From contig CAJOEI010000005.1 in assembly GCA_905233465.1 (NCBI GenBank), positions 62,001-126,000 of the forward strand: 64,000 bases of DNA, in the 5' to 3' direction. The translations under genes and the position numbers were made by a program. This DNA is from an uncultured Bacteroidaceae bacterium (GTDB lineage Bacteria > Bacteroidota > Bacteroidia > Bacteroidales > Bacteroidaceae). Positions 48,901 through 56,205 of the stretch are shown here, piece by piece. Under the pieces are notes generated by a model. It was not told the origin of the DNA. It was given only the letters and a program-made list of their open reading frames with translations, and did no database searches. How positions within the stretch are numbered: position 1 is the stretch's first letter; each line of letters begins with the position of its first letter.

Positions 48901-50247
48901 AATGGTGGGGGCATCGTCAACATAGGATGTGTAATTGTCGCCACTGCTGCTTTGGAAACCAGATGCGTCAAACGTAGGTTGGAACTTATTGATGACCGTA
49001 AACTGGCGCGTAGCCTCCACCGCGTTGTATTCGTCGTTACCTGCCTGACGCAACGTGATAGTTATCGGATCCATTGATGCTGCAATACCAGTAACATCAC
49101 CATTAGCATTCACCGTTGCCACATTCGTGTCGCTACTCGTATAGGTAACGGCGAGACCGCTGGAGGCCGTAGCTGCTGCCAAGCCCGTATACGTTTCTCC
49201 CGCAACAACATTCGGGTCGTATGGATCTTGCGTCCACGTCAGTGTCTGATTGCTCTTGAAGTATGCGTATAAAGTTAGATTCTTCGTGGAGCCCTCTGTG
49301 GTATTCGTTATCGTTGTAGTATAAGGGTTGTCCGTCGAAACTAAGGTTGTGTGCCCTGCATCAGAATACCAGCCTTCGAAGGTACTGTTGTCAGTGGTAG
49401 CCGTAAAGGTGGCGGTAGTGGACTTCTGTGTGTCGCTTACTGCACCTACGATTTGACTATTTGTGACCGTAGCCGTAGCCGTCCCGTGATTATATATTTT
49501 GTTGGCAGTAGCCGAGAACTTGAAGACGGGAAGACCTGTACCACTAACAGGGAACGAAACCGTTTTGCCATTGGTGGATGTTAACGTACAAGTACCCGAC
49601 TGAACACCAACCTTTGTGGGCGAGAAGGTAATCTTGACATTCATCGTACCCGTCTCGCCTGTGGTTACAGCCGTTACGGTGAAGTCGCTAAGCGTATTTC
49701 CACTACCGTCCTTACAAACGCCAGTCACCTGATGATTATAGGTTGTATTATTATAGGTAATGCTGGCATTCAGTTCCTTTGATGAGCCTTTATTCACATC
49801 GCCAAAGGCAAGACTGGTAGTAGTGGTGGAGAAAGTTGTAGCACGGGTTATCTTAACATTCTTGTAATACCTTTTGTAACTTCCACCATTATCAAAGCGA
49901 ACATAACGAATATTGGTATTGTTTAAATCATAAGAGAAACTTTTATAACTATTTTTATTTAACTCACCCACTTCTATTGACTTAAATGTCGTCCAATTAC
50001 TTCCATCTGTTGACACCATAATGTTCAAATCACCAACGGCAGTACTCATCGTCTTATAAGCTTCGAAACTTAATTTTGCTCCTGGGCCAGACATTGTCAA
50101 CTTTGTGCCCTCACTCCAATTTCCAGTATTCCTCTCTGTAGCGTCGTTAAGAACATAGCTCGTGGATTCACCCCAGGCCCATGCGCCAGTAGACCACGCA
50201 AGTGCGAGGATTATAAGAAGGATAATATGTTGAAATCTTTGATTCAT
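45913..50247 (-). CDS. Very large secreted protein with BIG2-like Ig repeats and T9SS-like C-terminal signature
   Basis: Signal peptide, repeated VTYTSSDTNVATVNANGDVTG-type modules, C-terminus SIVVYGLDGRRRQNASKGLNIIRTADGRTMKVLCKE. Confidence 0.8.
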   Translation of the reverse strand: MNQRFQHIILLIILALAWSTGAWAWGESTSYVLNDATERNTGNWSEGTKLTMSGPGAKLSFEAYKTMSTAVGDLNIMVSTDGSNWTTFKSIEVGELNKNSYKSFSYDLNNTNIRYVRFDNGGSYKRYYKNVKITRATTFSTTTTSLAFGDVNKGSSKELNASITYNNTTYNHQVTGVCKDGSGNTLSDFTVTAVTTGETGTMNVKITFSPTKVGVQSGTCTLTSTNGKTVSFPVSGTGLPVFKFSATANKIYNHGTATATVTNSQIVGAVSDTQKSTTATFTATTDNSTFEGWYSDAGHTTLVSTDNPYTTTITNTTEGSTKNLTLYAYFKSNQTLTWTQDPYDPNVVAGETYTGLAAATASSGLAVTYTSSDTNVATVNANGDVTGIAASMDPITITLRQAGNDEYNAVEATRQFTVINKFQPTFDASGFQSSSGDNYTSYVDDAPTITVANTTSGFTYTSSDPTVVGISKSGNVITLTALKVGTSTVTLNDPGNTTHYSASKTYNITVTRIPNGLAASLASMTANPDGTIAVTFTGQNNIATAIVGTITNEVLSSNVNNGSDVITYADGVITAQNAGTAKITFTQAQTDKYAAWTSSTYDITVTKLSNPISITLAGSSATNIKLKYGATASLSYTYANTSGPAPTVNRTSGSYTTYSGGNITAGNSQGTDIYEIRQAETYKYEAGFASFTIRVNNSDEAVGYVLYDESEYSHGTGSGVMHQYTLSGPGETLTYNACKGTAITIYYNLYVERSTDGSNWTEIQNNDSLDAGYKSNDFWCEMGDEAARYVRFRFPAGGTLVKYMKDAKVTRKTYVRESHDTSRDNFGTVYTGTTATSATITVSYSSTNGGNINISSSNSHFVPSISEIAVESNKKATSPGGTEYICGVDGTRTFTVTYTPDPNALGEETATITIGDLFYSQTITLTATAAKRANTLAVVGEQTLKVDDVVSDVVSGKNSEATLTATWSHDGVATFDAALNKIMAVGAGTATLTLTQLENDYHYGATKTVTVNVSKYDQTVTWVNDLDADARTLEVDDVLTTNTATASSGLAVTYSSSNPSALEVDASTGALTAKAGGANIAITATQAGNYKYNEVSVTRYFTVIQKEEVVVTTTLLESGTNIYPIGNPDITIRTNARITSDALTISDNQVVSATFGSNTFTLTALKEGTVTVTLTRAETDDYYALNKTYTIQVVKPALVLDPTMAPVINYSSYSSVTLSRTLKSGYSTIALPFETTVEAIVGTAYDSDDDWVAQLQTVTYSVADGYTLYFSKVTDGSIEANEPYILHLASAIDMPTWSNVAVTAASAGSKAATTGYSGYASWVMHANYDPAFDMEGMYGIVNSAGALKLGGSGSTLKAYTAYITPPAGAAHVRLRSAFVDEDGEVTFVEGLPFDDDSFDVDASASSQSSIVVYGLDGRRRQNASKGLNIIRTADGRTMKVLCKE

Positions 50248-50353
50248 TATCTACGGTCTATCTGGCGTGTGAGTGTCAGACCTACGTTGGCCATCTCCTC
50301 GTTAGTGCCAGTATCAGGGGAACCAGGATTACTTAGTGAGGCCTAGGATAACC

Positions 50354-51094
50354 CTAATCAAACTCGCCGGTATGCGTTCCGGCAGCTATGGGAATGATGG
50401 TGCCGCTGACAGGGTCAGCGGTGAGGTTTATGGTGTATGCCTTTGCGGCTTCAAGGGTCATGGAGCCAGGGACAGAGAGATCGGTTACGTGGCTGCCGGC
50501 GAGGGCGGCGGCAGAGATGGTGTAGTTTGTTGCGCCAGCAGGGAAATACACCGTCTTAGATGTCTCGTTTGAAGCGAAGGTGACGGTGCGCGTTCCTATT
50601 GTTAGCGTCGGTGCTCCATAGAGCGCCGTGAATGAATTGTTAAGGGTGAATGTCACTCGGGAATTCTTTGGTGCTCCGAGTGCAATGGCGATGTTGGCGG
50701 TTGTGCCTGGATTGAGTGTGAACTCAGCAGACTGGCCGCTATAGTAGGGCATGCCAAGACCTGTTGTAGAGGCCTCGAGGTTCTCTGCCAGCAAATCGTA
50801 TGTACCAGCTGCGGCATAGCCGACAAGGGTGGTGCCCGTAGGCATCATGGTTATTTCCTGTTTCTGCGATTCGTCGCCACCAGGCAGGAGATAGAACTTA
50901 TACCCTGTGAAATCAGTCAGGGTGGCGCGGGTCTCGGCATCTACATAGATGTCGTTGCCGCCTATAGAGAGCACGATGCAGCCCATCTCCTCAGTCGGTG
51001 TTACAGGACTGAGGTCTTCTTGCTGACAGCCATAGAACATGGCGATGAATGCCAGCATAAGGAAATGTAAGATGTGGCGTGCAGATGCGTGCAT
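50354..51094 (-). CDS. DUF4493-like lipoprotein
   Basis: Lipobox MFYGC-QQED; MGCIVLSIGGNDIYVDAETRATL N-terminal module. Confidence 0.7.
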   Translation of the reverse strand: MHASARHILHFLMLAFIAMFYGCQQEDLSPVTPTEEMGCIVLSIGGNDIYVDAETRATLTDFTGYKFYLLPGGDESQKQEITMMPTGTTLVGYAAAGTYDLLAENLEASTTGLGMPYYSGQSAEFTLNPGTTANIAIALGAPKNSRVTFTLNNSFTALYGAPTLTIGTRTVTFASNETSKTVYFPAGATNYTISAAALAGSHVTDLSVPGSMTLEAAKAYTINLTADPVSGTIIPIAAGTHTGEFD

Positions 51095-51123
51095 CGTGAT
51101 GTATTTGATGTTTGAAGATTATT

Positions 51124-51175
51124 CTCCAGATGCTTTGCTGTATCCGTAATTGTGGATGCAACAAAACATCTGGAG
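51124..51175. repeat. Stem-loop between two lipoprotein genes (17-bp arms, 15 paired)
   Basis: CTCCAGATGCTTTGCTG ... CAACAAAACATCTGGAG. Confidence 0.75.
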
Positions 51176-51187
51176 TTTCAGAAGAAA

Positions 51188-51967
51188 TTATACTTCGTTA
51201 CCTGTAGCAGCATCAATGGTGATTGTGCTGGTTTCGCCAGTTGTGTATTCATCATCATAGGTGATGGTGACACTTATAGTACCATTGCTGTTGCTTGCGA
51301 TGGTGAGAACGCTGGCAGAACCTGCGCCGCCGAGAGTGAATGTTTTAGCAGCAGAGGTCTTTGTGATGCCGTTAATAGTGTAAGTAATGGTATAAGTCAG
51401 CTCTGCAGATGCGGCAAAGAAGGCATCGTTATCGATTGTGCTATTCGCCTTGTCAAAGGTTAGCGTGCGCGGAGCGGAGACGTTGACAGTAAGAGCTGTT
51501 CCGCTGAAGCCAGCAGAGGCAATAGAGAACTTAGCATTCTTAGCCATGCCGCACTCAATGGCGACGTTGGTGGTGTTACCGGCAGTCACGGCCTGGTTTG
51601 ACGCATTGCCCTCGTAATAGGCAGCACCAAAGCCGTCATTAGCCGTGAGCCAATCATCATCATCAGCGAAATTAGAAACTGCCACGTTGTAACTACCGGC
51701 TGCCAATGGCGTAGTACCTAAGGTCGTGCCAATAAGGGCCTTTGCAGCAACTGTTCCGAATACGGGGTCGCCATCTCCATTTGTCACGACAGCATACCAC
51801 TCTGCTACGTTGGCATTCTGTGTGGCACGTGTTGCGATGGCATCATCGATTGTCACGCCGAGTTTGATATACCCCTTGTTCTTGTCGAGGTATCCGTCTT
51901 CGCTTGTGCATGCATTGAAACTTACAAATGCTGCGACAGCCAGTGCGATAGTAAATAACTTTTTCAT
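51188..51967 (-). CDS. DUF4493-like lipoprotein
   Basis: Lipobox SFNAC-TSED; GYIKLGVTIDDAIATRATQNA module. Confidence 0.72.
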   Translation of the reverse strand: MKKLFTIALAVAAFVSFNACTSEDGYLDKNKGYIKLGVTIDDAIATRATQNANVAEWYAVVTNGDGDPVFGTVAAKALIGTTLGTTPLAAGSYNVAVSNFADDDDWLTANDGFGAAYYEGNASNQAVTAGNTTNVAIECGMAKNAKFSIASAGFSGTALTVNVSAPRTLTFDKANSTIDNDAFFAASAELTYTITYTINGITKTSAAKTFTLGGAGSASVLTIASNSNGTISVTITYDDEYTTGETSTITIDAATGNEV

Positions 51968-52018
51968 AATTGTTTTGTGATTAAGTTGTTAATAATAATA
52001 TTAATTGTTTTTTCGATG

Positions 52019-52897
52019 TTATTCGAGTGTTATTTCTTCTGTGGATCCTTCGGTGAAGTGGTCATCATAGGTGATGGCCATGAGGGAGATGTTGCCCGTG
52101 GATGGTTGGGGGGCGTTGAGCTTCACTTCGAGGCGTGTTATCTTGCCTGCTTGTAGGGTGAGTGTGCGTGTGAGGCGCACTGTGCCGTCCCACCCTGCAG
52201 AGGCGGTGATGGTGAGTGCTACGTCGGCAGTGAGCTGGCCCACCCCCGACCCCTCCCCAAGGGAGGGGAGGGAAGTGTTGTAGTATGCTACGGCGGGCCC
52301 CACCCCCGACCCCTCCCCTGTTAAGGAGGGGAGTGTTGTGTTGGCGGGGAAAGCGTTGTCGGCGTTGAACTTCAATGCACGTGTGTCGGCTGTGGTGACG
52401 GCATACTCTGTGAAGTAGCTTGTAAAGCTGTCGTCGAAGGTGACGCACAGTCCGGCGTTGGCCATCGTGCACGGCACTGTGACATGTGTTGTCTGTCCCT
52501 CGGTGATGGCGAATGGAGCGGAGCTGCCCGCGTAGCGTCGCGCACCCCAACCGCTGTTCAGGCTCTCAGCATCAGCTGCGCTGATATTCTCTGCACTGAC
52601 GACATATCCCGTGCCAAGGGGCTGTGTGCGGTCGGCAAGGGTGATGTCGGCAAATGGTATGTTCTCCCATATAGTCTCTGTGGCAGAGTGGAGAGTGACC
52701 CTGTATGCGGCAGCCTCAGCGTCGGTGAGCTGGCGTGGCGCACGGGTCACGATGTCTGCCGTGAGGCTATCTGTGGCCAGCTCAAAAGCAAAAGTACCAC
52801 GCCCAGCAGAGGGACTGGGTTGTTCTCCAATGCATGCTGTGAGTAGTATGGCACAGAGAGCAGTGAGTACGTAGCTTCGTAGCGCGAGGTTTGACAT
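52019..52897 (-). CDS. DUF4493-like lipoprotein with two in-frame GC-rich repeat insertions
   Basis: Start set at MSNLALRSYVLTALCAILLTAC; contains LPSLTGEGSGVG and LPSLGEGSGVG. Confidence 0.72.
   Translation of the reverse strand: MSNLALRSYVLTALCAILLTACIGEQPSPSAGRGTFAFELATDSLTADIVTRAPRQLTDAEAAAYRVTLHSATETIWENIPFADITLADRTQPLGTGYVVSAENISAADAESLNSGWGARRYAGSSAPFAITEGQTTHVTVPCTMANAGLCVTFDDSFTSYFTEYAVTTADTRALKFNADNAFPANTTLPSLTGEGSGVGPAVAYYNTSLPSLGEGSGVGQLTADVALTITASAGWDGTVRLTRTLTLQAGKITRLEVKLNAPQPSTGNISLMAITYDDHFTEGSTEEITLE
52237..52275 (-). repeat. GC-rich palindromic repeat, copy 1 (CCCACCCCCGACCCCTCCCC-AA-GGGAGGGG)
   Basis: Direct reading within the 52019-52897 CDS. Confidence 0.85.
52296..52333 (-). 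repeat. GC-rich palindromic repeat, copy 2 (CCCACCCCCGACCCCTCCCCTGTTAAGGAGGGGAG)
   Basis: Direct reading within the same CDS. Confidence 0.85.
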
Positions 52898-52901
52898 ATT
52901 G

Positions 52902-55487
52902 TTAGTTGGAGTACTGGAAGAAGAGTTTATAGACCTTTGAACATGTGGCACCTGAGCCATAGCTGCCTTCGCAGGTTACATAGGTAACATTGGCAGACGT
53001 GGTGAAGATTTCGACTCCGGTGTTGTGAACGTCGTTGTTATATTTGCTTTCGGTACATGTCACGATAGTCTGGTCTCCTGCCTTGACATTGGCTTCAGTG
53101 TTGACAGCGGCACGGTGTAGGACGATGTCATAGTCAAGTGACATCCTTATTCCTGCCGGAATGTTGAACCATGAGCTGTTCTTGATGCGGTGGGGCTGGC
53201 TCAGAGAATAGTTGCCAAGTCGTACGTGGTCAGAGTTGAAGTTTGTTGTTCCTTTGTCGTTGGCCCATCCTGTCGCCTCTGTTGGAGGTGTGAAGTTTGC
53301 TGGAAGGCCTGTGATGCGGAACTGCTTGCTGGCACTGACCGTCTCACCGCCGAAGTTGGCTGTAACAGAGAATGTATATAACGAGCCGCTGACTGGTACG
53401 TTGGTATAGTCTGCCCACGAGGGAGAATTTGTGGACTCGGTTGTAGTGGCGCTCTGTCCGTTACATGAGCGTGTGAAAGTGCGTGTGTAGTTGGTGTTGG
53501 TCATCAGCGATGGAGCTACGCTGATATGTGCCGAAGGTGCATAGAATGTAAGTCGATCGCAGTCGTTCGCGGCTGTGACATCGCCAGCCTCATACTTGGT
53601 GTGTGCGCTGTAACCATCAACGGTGAGTGTCAGTGTTGGAGCTGGGACGGTGAACGTTGTTGTAGCTACGCGGCTGCTGCCGTTGGAGGCGGTGAAAGTG
53701 TAGCTGACGGTATAGCTGCCTTTGGGCAGATATGGCCATGTAGTGTCGGTATGGTCAGAGGTCAGGTCGCCTGTGCCAGAGACGGTACGCACCGCCGTTC
53801 CAGATGAGTTCTTTATTGTTGCACTCCACACACGGCCTTCGATGGGAGCGTCAGTGAGTGTCACGCTTGTGCCCTGCAGTACGCCGCCATCATAGACATG
53901 TGTGGCTGTGACGGAAGGCGTGGATATGAGGTCTATGGTTCCGAGGTCATAGATGTGGCTCGCAGTGCCGCCGAAGGTGGTCGTCGAGGTCTGGGTATAG
54001 GTGCGTCCGTCGCAAGTGTATGTGAGCGTGAAACCAGCGAGCTGCACCGGTGCGGAAGCGATGTAGTATGTTCCGGCCTCAAAGGTATTAATTCCCTGTG
54101 GCGGCAGGATGGTGATGGTGGTGCTCTCTGTGGATGCTATTGTCGCAGTTGGATGTTGACCGCTGTAGTCAATGCCTATCCTTCCGGCGATGGGTGTGGT
54201 GGCAGTGAGGAGTATGCTGCGTATCTTGTCCTCGGCGTATGCTGGTATGTCGAAGCGCAACAGCTGTGTGGTGTTGTAGAAAGTGAGCATTGCCGGACTG
54301 CCATCGAGATTGCGCGAGCCCTTGGCCACGGAGATGTTGAGAGCTGATGCTATATTGCCTGCCACGGCGTACTGCGTCGTTGGCAAGGTGGCAGCAAGTG
54401 TGGCAGCCGATGTTGCAGCCTCAGCTGCAAGCCTGTAAGGGTATATAGCTGCGAAGTTCTGCGTGCGGGCTGTCACCTGTCCAGCGAAGCGTGCCTGATT
54501 GCCATTGACGTCGGTAGCAGTGAAATTGCGCCGTGTGGACTGGAAGTCGTACACAGCCACAACATCGCCACTATCCCAGTTGACAATGGTGCCGTCCGTG
54601 CCGAGTGTGGCGCGTGTGTCTATCACAGCATCATCCAGCGTAAAGCTCTCATGCACAGCATTGAACTCTGTCGTGCCGTCTTCTACAGTTATGTCGCTGT
54701 CGGTGATATTGATGACATCCGTAACGAACACGTCCTGTTCATCAATGGTGATGTTGAAGTCGAAATAACTGATATCGTATTTGAAGTTAAGGCTGCTAAC
54801 CTTGGCCTGCTTGATGTCGATGGTGCCTTCTTTGACTATCGTCTTAGGCCCAATGGCGGTGATGGTGTACGTAATCTGACGGTTAGTGCCATCATCGTCA
54901 AGGTTGAAGTATGCCGTGCGTCCAGCTGTCGCGGCGTTGTAAACGATAGTGCGGTCGCCATCGTGAATAGTGACATAGTAGTCGGAGGTGAAATACTCGG
55001 CCATGCTCTGGTCGAAGGTAATCTCCACTGCGGCATTGACAACGGAACAGCCCACATTGACAGATGTTGTCTGACCGGCTTTGATGGCAAATGATCCTGA
55101 TAGGCCTGCAAAGCGCTTCTGTCCCCAGCCATCGTTCAAGGTGATGGCTTCCTGCTTGGTGCAATTCTCGGCCATAACACGATAGCCATAGCCTGCTGGC
55201 AGACTGGTGTTGAGACTGCCAAGACGTGTGGCGGAACGCACGATGTCACTACCTTTGTATATGGTTACGAGGAAGTTATTGGCTTCTTCCTGTGTGATGA
55301 CAGTGGTGGTGGCACGCGTGGGTGTCTGACCTGTGAAGATGAGCTCGAAGTTACCGAGGCTGTCAGCAGGCACATCAACTGGAGCATCGACGGGCATGCT
55401 ATCGGAGCTGCAGGCCACAAAGAGCATTACCACGACCAGAGCGCAGCAGACGCTGAATGCACGTATTATGGAGTGGATGCGCTTCAT
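52902..55487 (-). CDS. DUF4493-like lipoprotein fused to a fimbrillin-like domain and a C-terminal beta module
   Basis: Lipobox LFVAC-SSDS; fimbrillin-like IVNWDSGDVVAVYDFQSTRRNFTATDVNGNQARFAGQV...NFAAIYPY; C-terminal module shared with 56206-58026. Confidence 0.72.
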   Translation of the reverse strand: MKRIHSIIRAFSVCCALVVVMLFVACSSDSMPVDAPVDVPADSLGNFELIFTGQTPTRATTTVITQEEANNFLVTIYKGSDIVRSATRLGSLNTSLPAGYGYRVMAENCTKQEAITLNDGWGQKRFAGLSGSFAIKAGQTTSVNVGCSVVNAAVEITFDQSMAEYFTSDYYVTIHDGDRTIVYNAATAGRTAYFNLDDDGTNRQITYTITAIGPKTIVKEGTIDIKQAKVSSLNFKYDISYFDFNITIDEQDVFVTDVINITDSDITVEDGTTEFNAVHESFTLDDAVIDTRATLGTDGTIVNWDSGDVVAVYDFQSTRRNFTATDVNGNQARFAGQVTARTQNFAAIYPYRLAAEAATSAATLAATLPTTQYAVAGNIASALNISVAKGSRNLDGSPAMLTFYNTTQLLRFDIPAYAEDKIRSILLTATTPIAGRIGIDYSGQHPTATIASTESTTITILPPQGINTFEAGTYYIASAPVQLAGFTLTYTCDGRTYTQTSTTTFGGTASHIYDLGTIDLISTPSVTATHVYDGGVLQGTSVTLTDAPIEGRVWSATIKNSSGTAVRTVSGTGDLTSDHTDTTWPYLPKGSYTVSYTFTASNGSSRVATTTFTVPAPTLTLTVDGYSAHTKYEAGDVTAANDCDRLTFYAPSAHISVAPSLMTNTNYTRTFTRSCNGQSATTTESTNSPSWADYTNVPVSGSLYTFSVTANFGGETVSASKQFRITGLPANFTPPTEATGWANDKGTTNFNSDHVRLGNYSLSQPHRIKNSSWFNIPAGIRMSLDYDIVLHRAAVNTEANVKAGDQTIVTCTESKYNNDVHNTGVEIFTTSANVTYVTCEGSYGSGATCSKVYKLFFQYSN

Positions 55488-56203
55488 AGACTGATATCAG
55501 TGTTTTCGGTCTCCATATCATCGGTGATGATGATGTCCACGCCGCCGGAAGTGGCATTGGAGTCATAGCTGTAGCTGACGGTGAACACCTTGCCAGCTTC
55601 GATGTCTGGAAAGTCGATTGCAGAATGTGAGTGTGTGACGTTGTCGGTGTTGGTGGCGCGCAGTGCATAGCTGAAACCGCCTTCGGCAACGGCGAAATAT
55701 GCCTTTTCACCCTCGTTGATGGTCACGGTGCGTGTGCCGCTATGCAGGGTGAAGGTGTATGAACTGAAGAGTTCGTGGAAGTGCTCCGGTAGGGCGAGAC
55801 TGACGGCATAGTTAGTCATCGGTACGTCAAGACGCATACGGAACACCATATCATTTTCCATTGAGAACGTTGTCTCAGCATAATAGCATGCTGTGCCTTT
55901 CCCGCTATTGGCCGTGGGCCATGAGGTCTGGTTGTCTGTGTATGCTCGCAGAACAAAGTTGCCTGGGGCGAGTACAATCTTTGCGGGTACGGTGCCTGCA
56001 GCATAATGGTTGAGCAGTGTGCCTTCGTCATCAAGGATATCCACGCAGAGGTCATCGTCCACAGCGCGCGTAGCAACGGCTGGATGGCCGGCACGAGACA
56101 GCTCCAACTCGAGCACACCCGTGGCCAAGGTCATGTCGTCCTGCTGCTGACAACCTGTCAACATGACTATACACATTATTATATATATATATAGGCGACG
56201 CAT
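55484..56203 (-). CDS. DUF4493-like lipoprotein
   Basis: Start set at MRRLYIYIIMCIVMLTGC; stop overlaps next start (ATGA). Confidence 0.7.
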   Translation of the reverse strand: MRRLYIYIIMCIVMLTGCQQQDDMTLATGVLELELSRAGHPAVATRAVDDDLCVDILDDEGTLLNHYAAGTVPAKIVLAPGNFVLRAYTDNQTSWPTANSGKGTACYYAETTFSMENDMVFRMRLDVPMTNYAVSLALPEHFHELFSSYTFTLHSGTRTVTINEGEKAYFAVAEGGFSYALRATNTDNVTHSHSAIDFPDIEAGKVFTVSYSYDSNATSGGVDIIITDDMETENTDISL

Positions 56204-56205
56204 GA

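Noticed and set aside
50250-50350. Short open stretch ASLSNPGSPDTGTNEEMANVGLTLTRQIDRR upstream of the Ig-like gene
   Set aside because: Preceded by a stop, no convincing start or promoter; may be a gene remnant or a tiny peptide but cannot be supported
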